NCBI GenBank assembly: GCA_029269125.1
Contig: JARHXX010000039.1
Coordinates: forward strand, 1 to 33,857
Origin: Kiritimatiellaeota bacterium B1221
Lineage (GTDB): Bacteria > Verrucomicrobiota > Kiritimatiellia > SS1-B-03-39 > UBA6053
DNA: 33,857 nucleotides
Reading direction: 5' to 3'
Every line of letters begins with the position of its first letter. Position 1 is the first letter of the stretch. Shown here in pieces: positions 1 to 7,580 of this stretch. Under the pieces are notes generated by a model. That model had not been told where the DNA came from. It worked only from the letters and a program-made list of their open reading frames with translations, and ran no database searches. Position numbers and translations under genes: made by a program.

Positions 1-199
1 CAACCCAAAATCATCCTGCCCAAAATCATCCTGCCCGAAATCCATCTACCACAAGCCCTCAACCCAAAATCATCCCGCCCTAAATTATCCCGCCCGAAAT
101 CCATTTGCCACAAGCCCTCAACCCAAAATCATCCTGCCCAAAATCATCCTGCCCGAAATCCATCTGCCACAACCCCTCAACCTAAAATCATCCTGCCCC
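1..199. repeat. 59-bp tandem repeat array (3 full copies plus a partial)
   Basis: Copies start at 1, 60, 119 and 178, a strict 59-bp period with a few substitutions. Each unit contains the 15-mer AAAATCATCCTGCCC, or a variant, twice in a row, followed by a GAAATCCAT..GCCACAA block, so it is a repeat inside a repeat. The fourth copy decays at about 199. The array starts at the window edge and probably extends left. There is no unique spacer between copies, so it is not a CRISPR. I see no coding potential. It sits immediately upstream of the SLC13 gene, and no clear promoter could be picked out for that gene inside or after it. Confidence 0.9.
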
Positions 200-281
200 A
201 TCTCTTTCGATCCTTGCGCTAGAGAACACCTATGCTATGCGGAATTTTGCATACACATTCCCACCTTTTGAGCTCACACCC

Positions 282-1712
282 ATGAACACACGACTCCCCC
301 TGTTATTTCAAATTCTCGGCCCTGTCCTCTCACTGATAATCTACGGCATTTTATCCGCAAACGATTCCTTTAGTCCGGAAGCCGCCGCCACTGCCGGCAT
401 CACTTTTCTCTGTGCTTTCTGGTGGTGTACCGAAGCCATTCCGATTCCTGTGACCTCCCTGATTCCCTTCGTACTCTTTCCCATGACGGATATTGTGGGG
501 TATAAAGTGCTGGCCGGAAACTTTGGCCATAAATTTATCCTGCTGTTTATGGGCGGCTTTATGCTCAGCCGCGCGGCCGAAAAATCCAAAACCCATTTGC
601 GGATCGCCCATCTCATGGTCAAAGGTATCGGCACCGAAACCAACAGCAAACTGATCATTGGATTCATGCTCGCAACCGCGTTTTGTTCAATGTGGATTTC
701 CAACACCGCCACCGCGCTGATTATGCTTCCGGTGGCCATTGCGGTGATCAAAGAAAACCACAACGAACCCAAATTTTCCACCAACCTGCTTTTGGCCATC
801 GCCTACGGTGCCAGTATCGGCGGCATCGCCACCCTCATCGGCACTCCGCCCAACGGCGCATTCGCCAGTGCCTATTCCGACATCGCGGGTGAAGCGGTGG
901 ATTTTGTGAGCTGGTTTAAAATCGGACTCCCCGTTTCCATTCTGATGCTCATCGTGTGCGGATTTATTCTCACCCGCGGCGTGAGCGGAAACAGCAGCTA
1001 CGAAGCCGAGGAACTTGGTCCCTGGACCCCCTGGCAAAAACGGGTGCTCGTCATCATGAGCTTAACCGCCCTGCTCTGGGTCACCCGCAAACTGCCCTTC
1101 GGTCTGGGTGGATGGAGCGTCTGGCTGAATATGCCCAAAGCCGAAGACGCCACGGTTGCGCTACTGGCAGTGATCTGCATGTTCCTCATTCCCAATGGGG
1201 AAAAAAATAAAAATGGCACTTCAAAGAAACTCCTCGACTGGGAATCCGCAGTGCAAATCCCCTGGGGAATCCTTCTGCTTTTCGCCGGTGGACTGGCCAT
1301 TGCCTCCGCGTTTAACGCCTCCGGACTGGCCGGGATGATCGGCAACCAACTGCAAAGCTCCACCGCCGGCATGCATCCGCTACTGATTATCGTACTTATC
1401 AGTTTTTCGGTCACTTTTCTTACGGAAATCACCAGCAACACCGCCACCGCCACTTTGCTGATGCCCATTCTGGCCGCCGGAGCCATCAGCTCCGGACTCA
1501 ATCCCACCCTCTACATGATCCCTGCCGCCCTTTCCGCAAGTTGCGCCTTTATGCTCCCCATCGCCACCCCGCCCAACGCCATTGTCTTCGGCGGTGCGGA
1601 ATGGGTCACCATCCCCAAAATGGTCCGCACCGGTCTGTGGCTCAACCTCGCGGGCGTGGTGATCATCAGTCTGGTTTGCTACTTCCTCCTGGATCCCCAA
1701 ACCGGACTGTAA
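282..1712 (+). CDS. SLC13/DASS-family sodium:anion (dicarboxylate or sulfate) symporter
   Basis: An inner-membrane secondary transporter of the divalent anion:Na+ symporter family, importing di/tricarboxylates or sulfate with sodium. The two hallmark SNT repeats are present (ISNTATALIMLP in the first half, EITSNTATATLLMP in the second). Each is followed by its proline-rich partner loop (GGIATLIGTPPN and LPIATPPNAIVFGG), the sodium/anion-binding hairpins of the VcINDY fold. The length (476 aa) and strongly hydrophobic profile are normal for the family. I chose ATG 282 because the 15 residues gained from ATG 237 look non-homologous; neither start has a good Shine-Dalgarno. Substrate cannot be told from sequence alone. 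It stands upstream of the GH106-like gene on the same strand, 158 bp apart, with a terminator-like hairpin over its stop codon, so it is probably a separate unit. Confidence 0.93.
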   Translation: MNTRLPLLFQILGPVLSLIIYGILSANDSFSPEAAATAGITFLCAFWWCTEAIPIPVTSLIPFVLFPMTDIVGYKVLAGNFGHKFILLFMGGFMLSRAAEKSKTHLRIAHLMVKGIGTETNSKLIIGFMLATAFCSMWISNTATALIMLPVAIAVIKENHNEPKFSTNLLLAIAYGASIGGIATLIGTPPNGAFASAYSDIAGEAVDFVSWFKIGLPVSILMLIVCGFILTRGVSGNSSYEAEELGPWTPWQKRVLVIMSLTALLWVTRKLPFGLGGWSVWLNMPKAEDATVALLAVICMFLIPNGEKNKNGTSKKLLDWESAVQIPWGILLLFAGGLAIASAFNASGLAGMIGNQLQSSTAGMHPLLIIVLISFSVTFLTEITSNTATATLLMPILAAGAISSGLNPTLYMIPAALSASCAFMLPIATPPNAIVFGGAEWVTIPKMVRTGLWLNLAGVVIISLVCYFLLDPQTGL

Positions 1713-1726
1713 ATCTTTCCGGTTTT
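1699..1726 (+). terminator. Hairpin over the SLC13 stop codon
   Basis: A perfect 8-bp inverted repeat (AAACCGGA at 1699-1706, TCCGGTTT at 1718-1725) with an 11-nt loop that holds the TAA stop codon. The 3' arm runs into a short T stretch. This is a weak intrinsic terminator candidate because the T-run is short and partly in the stem. Confidence 0.4.
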
Positions 1727-1870
1727 CTGCCAAAAATTCAGACTTTCCGGGAAACAGATCACAAAAGGCTGTTGTCAGTTAGAATAAGAAATTATACTTG
1801 TTCCTCACCTCCAAAAGATCTGAAAAGTCCGATGTTTGGGATCTGGTAAATGCTCTAAAGTAAACCAAAT

Positions 1871-4315
1871 ATGAAAACGCCAATTGTGATGTGGCCGGAA
1901 AATACTTTTGAGCATCGTCCCTGGACCCGCTGGTGGTGGTTGGGATCTGCCGTGGACAAACCCACCATTTCCCGTTTACTGAAACAGTATCATGATGCAG
2001 GATTGGGTGGTGTCGAAATCACCTGCATTTACGGAGTCCAAGGACAGCAATCAAACAATGTGAATTACCTCTCCGATGCCTGGGTGGAACTGATCCAACA
2101 TACCCTGCAAGAAGCCAAACAGCTGGGAATGGGGGTGGACCTTCCTCTGGGAAGCGGCTCGAGAATCGGCGGGGATTTTATCAGCGATGATGTATCCGCC
2201 GCCGAATTAAAAATCGAAATGGACGAAGAAAAAAATGAAAGCCGGGCTATTTGCGTACCGTCAAATGAACAAGTGAAACGTCCGGGCCCGGCGGGGGGCG
2301 GACGCTGCTTTAACCCTTTTTCATTGAAATCTCTTCAAACCGTAGAAAACGCTTTTTCCCCGGTGTTTAAAACCCTGGACATCCGATCCCAATTTCATGA
2401 TTCCTGGGAATATGATTCCAATGCCTGTCCGGAAATCTTTGACCGTTTTATACAGAAACGCGGGTACGATGTACGCGATCATCTGCCTGCCCTCTCCGGC
2501 CATTCGGACCCGGATACCCATGCCCGGGTGAAATATGATTATCAATTAACCCTGGCCGAACTGGCTCTGGAAGAATTTATTGCCCCTTGGCATACCTGGT
2601 GCCACAGCCTGGGACAACAAAGCCGCAACCAGGCCCACGGCTCCCCGGGAAACTTGCTCGATCTTTATGCAGCCGTCGATATTCCCGAAACCGAAAGCTT
2701 TCGAAAGATCGATTCTGATCTGATTCTGATCGCAAAATTCGCTTCTTCCGCCGCTCACCTGAAGGGCAGGCCTATAACCTCCTCCGAAACCGGCACCTGG
2801 GCCCAAGAACATTTTCAGGTCACCCTGGCGGAGATGAAACGGATTTGCGATACTTTATTTTTGGCAGGCATTAACCACCATATTTATCACGGTACCGCGT
2901 ATTCACCCGCCAACATGGGCTGGCCGGGCTGGCTGTTTTACGCCTCCGCCCAACTGAATCCCCAAAACAGTATTTGGAGAGACTTCCCCAAACTGAATGA
3001 ATATGTGACCCGCTGTCAGTCTCTTTTACAGCATGGGACCCCCGCAAATGATCTGTTGGTGTACTTCCCCTTTCACGATGTTCTGCAGGATCCCACCCGG
3101 GAATTCGCAGCGAAACTGACGATTGACGGAGAGTGGCTGACCGAATCCGCAGCCATAGCAACCCTTCGCCAACTCTGGAAACGCGGTTATAGTTTTGACT
3201 ATATTTCAGATCGACAGCTGACCCAAACACAAGTCCAGAACGGCACGCTGCGTACCGGCGGCGGGACCTATCGCGCGGTGGTCATCCCGGCATGCCAGTT
3301 TATGCCTTTGGAAACGCTGGAGAAATTGCAGGACCTTTCGGCCCAAGGCATCCCGGTCCTTTTTGATGCCCCCTCCCCCAGCGCCATTCCGGGAATGGAT
3401 GGCAAAGAATTTACCCGGGAAATTGTGGAAGAGATGGTGCGCAAAATCAATAAACCGGGAGATTTGGAGTCGCAATTAAGCCGCGCAGGGATTCCGCGTG
3501 AACCCTTGAAGGACATCGAAGGTTTAAACTTTATCCGTCGAAACCATGCGCAGGGATCTGACTACTTTCTGGTGAACGAAGGACCGCTTCCCGTCGATGA
3601 CTTTCTACCCTTCGCCATGGACTTTACCACCGCAGTGCTGATGGATCCGATGAGCGGTCAGCAAGGCATCGCACAAAGCCTGGGAGACTCTCCGGCTAAA
3701 ATCCGCATACAACTCGATCCCGGATCCTCCTTGATCCTGCGGGGAGACTCAGAAGCAATCTCGAATCTTCCCGCTTGGCCCTACCGGGAGGTTGCAGGTG
3801 ACCCGGTTGAAATCCCGGGCCCTTGGAAAGTCGAATTTATCGCCGGCGGCCCCGAATTACCGAAGCCCTACGTAACCGATACGCTGACATCATGGACCGA
3901 TACAGGCAAAGAGGCGGAACGCTTCGCAGGAGCCGCCGTTTACCGCTGTGAATTTGATCTCCCGACGCAGGAAACAACCTGGCAACTGAATTTGGGACAG
4001 GTGGAATCAAGTGTCCGCGTGCGCCTCAATGGGAAAGCAGTCGATCCCCTGATCGGTCCCGAATACAAAACCATCCTTCGCAACCTGATGCCCTCCGGCA
4101 ACCTGCTGGAAGTCGAAGTGACCAGTCTGTCCGCCAACCGAATCCGCCACCTGGATCAACAGGGAACCAAATGGCGGATCTTTGAAGATATCAATTTTGT
4201 GAACAAAGATTATCAGAAATTCGATGCCAGAAACTGGCCGATTTTTCCCGCCGTTCTGATCGGACCTGTCCAACTCACACCGATATCCGCTCCCCGGAGA
4301 AATTCCGGACTTTGA
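1871..4315 (+). CDS. GH106-like glycosyl hydrolase (alpha-L-rhamnosidase-related), cytoplasmic
   Basis: Resembles the glycosyl hydrolase family that includes alpha-L-rhamnosidases (GH106). The N-terminus has the typical RPWTRWWWLG start followed by GLGGVEITCIYG (about 45-56). A DSWEYDSNACPEIFDRF block, an RGYDVRDHLPAL block and SSETGTW (about 304-310, whose Glu306 is a candidate catalytic acid) follow. A C-terminal beta-sandwich carbohydrate-binding-like region begins at about 640 and contains NLGQVESSVRVRLNGK. At 814 aa it is shorter than many GH106 enzymes (about 1000 or more). No signal peptide is visible, and an in-frame TAA at 1856-1858 with no start in between excludes an upstream one, so it probably acts in the cytoplasm on imported oligosaccharide. 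The upstream ribosome site is weak. Converges on the minus-strand toroid gene 18 bp away. Exact substrate is uncertain. Confidence 0.85.
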   Translation: MKTPIVMWPENTFEHRPWTRWWWLGSAVDKPTISRLLKQYHDAGLGGVEITCIYGVQGQQSNNVNYLSDAWVELIQHTLQEAKQLGMGVDLPLGSGSRIGGDFISDDVSAAELKIEMDEEKNESRAICVPSNEQVKRPGPAGGGRCFNPFSLKSLQTVENAFSPVFKTLDIRSQFHDSWEYDSNACPEIFDRFIQKRGYDVRDHLPALSGHSDPDTHARVKYDYQLTLAELALEEFIAPWHTWCHSLGQQSRNQAHGSPGNLLDLYAAVDIPETESFRKIDSDLILIAKFASSAAHLKGRPITSSETGTWAQEHFQVTLAEMKRICDTLFLAGINHHIYHGTAYSPANMGWPGWLFYASAQLNPQNSIWRDFPKLNEYVTRCQSLLQHGTPANDLLVYFPFHDVLQDPTREFAAKLTIDGEWLTESAAIATLRQLWKRGYSFDYISDRQLTQTQVQNGTLRTGGGTYRAVVIPACQFMPLETLEKLQDLSAQGIPVLFDAPSPSAIPGMDGKEFTREIVEEMVRKINKPGDLESQLSRAGIPREPLKDIEGLNFIRRNHAQGSDYFLVNEGPLPVDDFLPFAMDFTTAVLMDPMSGQQGIAQSLGDSPAKIRIQLDPGSSLILRGDSEAISNLPAWPYREVAGDPVEIPGPWKVEFIAGGPELPKPYVTDTLTSWTDTGKEAERFAGAAVYRCEFDLPTQETTWQLNLGQVESSVRVRLNGKAVDPLIGPEYKTILRNLMPSGNLLEVEVTSLSANRIRHLDQQGTKWRIFEDINFVNKDYQKFDARNWPIFPAVLIGPVQLTPISAPRRNSGL

Positions 4316-4333
4316 TTCCTGCCTGAATCTGAT

Positions 4334-5464
4334 TTACTCCTCCTGCAACAGCATTTGCATGGCGGTCAGCGTGTAAGCGGTCACCAATACGGGATTGCCT
4401 TCCCAGTAGCTGTTGTCTTCGTTTTTCCAGGTGCCGTCTTCCAATTGCAGATCAATCAACTTGCCTAACATTTCTTCCCGCCAATGGATCACCTCACCCT
4501 CAGGCGTGGTCAAAGCGTCTTCATTGGCCGTGGTCATACACTTCGCCAGGATATTCAGGAAGTAAAAATACCCCTGGGTACCCACCCCCGGATTTTCATC
4601 CACGGTCCAATGCAAACCCGCCCATTCAAATGCAGACCGAATCCGCGGATCGCCTGGATCAACATCGGCATACATCAAGCTGAGGATTCCCGCATACGTC
4701 ATACTTCCGTACGCACTCAACTTTTCTTTTTCCTTCGCACCTAACTCGCTTTCATTTTCAGGAACATGATAAGTGAAGCCGCCTTTGTTTTCATCATCGT
4801 CCATCACCCAAGTTCCAGAGTTGCTCTCTTTCCGGTGTTGCATGCGGCTGATAAATTCCTCAGCGGCTTTCTTATCAAAATCCACCCGCTCTCCTTTCCG
4901 GAAATCCTCCGCATCTTCCGTCAGCGCCATCGCCTGCACCGCCACGTAGGTGTTGGACATATCCGCGTAGTCACTCATGTCCATCAAGTCATATCCGAAG
5001 CCGCCATAACTCGAACTGTCGTTCTCGGCCCGCTGACCTTCCGCCACAAACTTACGGGCTTTCAAAACCAATGGACGCGCATCCGCCCGGCCACTCATAT
5101 GCAGCGCCAACATGCAAATCCCGGTATTGTAAGTGGCCCGGCCGCCTCCGCGCCGTCCCTGGGTCGGCATTACATAAAATCCTCCATCCGGACGGGCGGT
5201 AGAAATGATCCAATCCACCGCCTTGTTGTATTCCGCACTCTCCCTCATCTTATCCGAGTAGGACATCGCCATCACACACAAACCGGTGATCGCGGGAGCA
5301 TCGGGAATGCCAAAATACCCTTTTTCATTTTGTTGGGTTTTCAGCCACTCCAAGCCTTCGGATACCGAAGCCTCTCCACGCGCACGAAGCTCCGCGGGAA
5401 GTTCCCCGCGAAGCAAAGAAACGGAAGCGAGAAGAACCAGGGCGTACAGTTGTCGTTTTTTCAT
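4334..5464 (-). CDS. Secreted prenyltransferase/squalene-oxidase-repeat (alpha/alpha-toroid) protein
   Basis: A 376-aa protein with an N-terminal signal peptide (MKKRQLYALVLLASVSLL, about 1-20). Repeated segments of the squalene cyclase/prenyltransferase beta-subunit type follow: GLEWLKTQQNEKGYFG, AVDWIISTARPDGGFY and KLIDLQLEDGTWKNEDNSYW, each with the QxxxGxF/W pattern. No DxDD cyclase motif is evident, so it is likely a non-enzymatic or unassigned toroid protein. Such exported toroid proteins are common in Planctomycetes and Verrucomicrobia and their role is largely unknown. It is the last gene of the ABC-permease-TonB receptor operon, 36 bp after the receptor, which suggests a periplasmic or surface role linked to the same substrate. 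The last residues reach the convergent glycosidase without an obvious terminator. Confidence 0.85.
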   Translation of the reverse strand: MKKRQLYALVLLASVSLLRGELPAELRARGEASVSEGLEWLKTQQNEKGYFGIPDAPAITGLCVMAMSYSDKMRESAEYNKAVDWIISTARPDGGFYVMPTQGRRGGGRATYNTGICMLALHMSGRADARPLVLKARKFVAEGQRAENDSSSYGGFGYDLMDMSDYADMSNTYVAVQAMALTEDAEDFRKGERVDFDKKAAEEFISRMQHRKESNSGTWVMDDDENKGGFTYHVPENESELGAKEKEKLSAYGSMTYAGILSLMYADVDPGDPRIRSAFEWAGLHWTVDENPGVGTQGYFYFLNILAKCMTTANEDALTTPEGEVIHWREEMLGKLIDLQLEDGTWKNEDNSYWEGNPVLVTAYTLTAMQMLLQEE

Positions 5465-5500
5465 AATTTTTTCTCAGGTGAATGTTTTAGAAACTCAACA

Positions 5501-7576
5501 TTAGAACGAACCACGCAGGGCCAATTCAAATACCCGCGGATCTCCGGGGAATGCCTGGTAGTAGTGACGGTTGGACTCTACATAGTGTTCATCAAAAATA
5601 TTTTTAATATTTAAGGAAACTGTCCAGTTTTCCGGACCATTGAACCGCTCCAGCGAAACCGAAGCCGAAGCATCAAACACATGGGATTCATCGATGTAAG
5701 ATTCAGCTCCCACATACTGCCCCCGGAAGGTCGCGTCATACCTGTCACGGAACCGGTAGCCAAACCCGAACACCACATCTTCGAGTGTACCCGAAGTCAT
5801 CCGATAGGAACTGGTGATCGTCACCGCATGAGGGGGCGTGGATTTCACTTCGGTCACATCCGTATCCCGATCGGTGTCGTTGTACGTATAGGCAGCGTAT
5901 ACCGTCCAATTCGGCGTGATATCTCCAACCAAAGAAAGCTCCACCCCTTCAGATTCCGTTTTTCCATCTTCTTCATAGTAGCCCGTCGCATCATTGTAAC
6001 TCGGCGTGTTTTCCTGATCGATGCTGTATACCGAAGCCGTAAACCAAAGCGCGTCCACCGGAGAATAACGGAACCCGGTTTCCATTTGTACCGCTTGCCA
6101 CGACGAGGTCAGCTCTTCATTTTCCGCTTTTTCATACCCAAAGTTCGGCGCTTCCGTGGTCGACAAGTTCGCAAACAACACCACTTTTTCTGTGGGAAGA
6201 AAACTCAGGCCTGCACGTGGGCTTACACTCTCCCCCGTATTCCCCAGATCACTCTCGTGCTGATCCAGACGCACGCCGCCCAGCAGCCGGAATTGCTCCC
6301 AACTCAATTGATCCTGAAGAAACACCCCAACTTTATCCACACGGCTTTCAGAAGGACGAATCGTTGCCGCACTGAAATCGGTTTTGGAAGTTACCGTGCC
6401 AAAGCCACCCGTGCCATCACTTTCTTTCCGGGTCCAATCCGCCTGGGTCACAATGGTGTGATCCACCTCACCGGTTTCGGTGCTGTAAACCCCGCGCAGG
6501 AAGGTATTGTAGGTTTTGGATACACGGTCATAAGCAGAATATTCATAACTGTCCTGCCCGCCCGGTAAAGCATAAGCCCCCGCCGACAAATGTTCGGCCT
6601 GAATATCCGCGCGCGCCATGCCCGCGCCCGCAACCACATTGAAGTCCTCATTCACCCTGTAATCCGCAAAGGCCTGAACCGTTGCGCCCTGATAAATATC
6701 ACGCATATCCGTTTCCGGTACGTAACTGTCCCAATCATAATCTCCCCAGGGCTCTCCCTCGTAAATGGGGATCCCTTGGTAACCGGGCTGATCCGTATAC
6801 TGAAAAGTGGTGTTCAGCCCCAGGGTCAGATCTTCAGAAGGAGACCAGGTCACTGCAGGCGCAATAAAATAATTCTGACGCCAGTCATGGTCATCCGGCA
6901 GCCAATATGATTTCCCGTATTCAATCAAACCCGGAACCCGAATCGCGGTAGTGCCGGCTTCACCGACCTGATTGACATCGAAACTCGCACGGTAACGCTG
7001 GGTATCTTCTCCAAGAATCGACCGGATTTCATTTTCATTGAAATTCTCAACCAAAGACGCCTGTTTTTGAACCAGGTTGATTGCCCCGCCCGCGCCATAC
7101 GCACCCAGGGAAGTCGTCACCCCTCCCGCTGTCGCCCCGACGGGTCCATTAATAATCTCCACCCGCTCAAATGCGATCGGATCCATAAATGTTCCCATGA
7201 AACCTGGAAGCGGCAAGGTCCCGCCCAGCATCGGTTCCGTTCCGGCGATTCCGCGTAAGTTGTATTGACCCGCTGTCCGCGACTGCAGGGTCTTACCCCC
7301 GGTTTGCACACCTGGTTGATAACGTAACAAATCATGCAAATCCAGGGGGGCAATTTCTCGAATAAAATCTTCGGTCAATACATTCACCACCACCGGAAGC
7401 TCTTGCGGCGGGGTGTTGCTGAAAGTTGCAGTCGAAACCGCATCCGTGCTGTACCGGGAAATCGGGGTGCTGTGCACCGTGATGTCATTCATGTTTACAG
7501 GTTCCTTCTGCGTCTGTGCAAAGACAGCAGAGGTAAGAATCGCGAGTATACAGCTGAGTTGTAGATATTTATTCAT
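5501..7576 (-). CDS. TonB-dependent outer-membrane receptor (siderophore-receptor type)
   Basis: A 691-aa outer-membrane beta-barrel receptor for TonB-energised uptake. There is a signal peptide (about 1-20, ending VFAQ) and a short putative TonB box near NDITVHS. The plug domain is recognisable from PQELPVVVNVLTEDFI, DLLRYQPGVQT, NLRGI and FERVEIINGPVGATAG. A 22-strand-type barrel follows and the protein ends in a terminal phenylalanine (ALRGSF), as outer-membrane barrels do. The plug pattern is that of FhuA/FpvA-type siderophore receptors, but the ligand cannot be assigned. It starts only 4 bp after the permease stop codon without a clear ribosome site, so translational coupling is likely. 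No TonB, ExbB or ExbD gene is in the window. Confidence 0.93.
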   Translation of the reverse strand: MNKYLQLSCILAILTSAVFAQTQKEPVNMNDITVHSTPISRYSTDAVSTATFSNTPPQELPVVVNVLTEDFIREIAPLDLHDLLRYQPGVQTGGKTLQSRTAGQYNLRGIAGTEPMLGGTLPLPGFMGTFMDPIAFERVEIINGPVGATAGGVTTSLGAYGAGGAINLVQKQASLVENFNENEIRSILGEDTQRYRASFDVNQVGEAGTTAIRVPGLIEYGKSYWLPDDHDWRQNYFIAPAVTWSPSEDLTLGLNTTFQYTDQPGYQGIPIYEGEPWGDYDWDSYVPETDMRDIYQGATVQAFADYRVNEDFNVVAGAGMARADIQAEHLSAGAYALPGGQDSYEYSAYDRVSKTYNTFLRGVYSTETGEVDHTIVTQADWTRKESDGTGGFGTVTSKTDFSAATIRPSESRVDKVGVFLQDQLSWEQFRLLGGVRLDQHESDLGNTGESVSPRAGLSFLPTEKVVLFANLSTTEAPNFGYEKAENEELTSSWQAVQMETGFRYSPVDALWFTASVYSIDQENTPSYNDATGYYEEDGKTESEGVELSLVGDITPNWTVYAAYTYNDTDRDTDVTEVKSTPPHAVTITSSYRMTSGTLEDVVFGFGYRFRDRYDATFRGQYVGAESYIDESHVFDASASVSLERFNGPENWTVSLNIKNIFDEHYVESNRHYYQAFPGDPRVFELALRGSF

Positions 7577-7580
7577 AAGA

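Noticed and set aside
341..799. Long antisense open frames across the SLC13 gene and, similarly, across most genes in the window
   Set aside because: They are shadows of GC-biased codons in the real genes, without ribosome sites or recognisable domains.
1772..1798. TTGTCA..TATACT promoter upstream of the glycosidase
   Set aside because: The spacer is only 15 bp, so it is noted but not listed as a feature.
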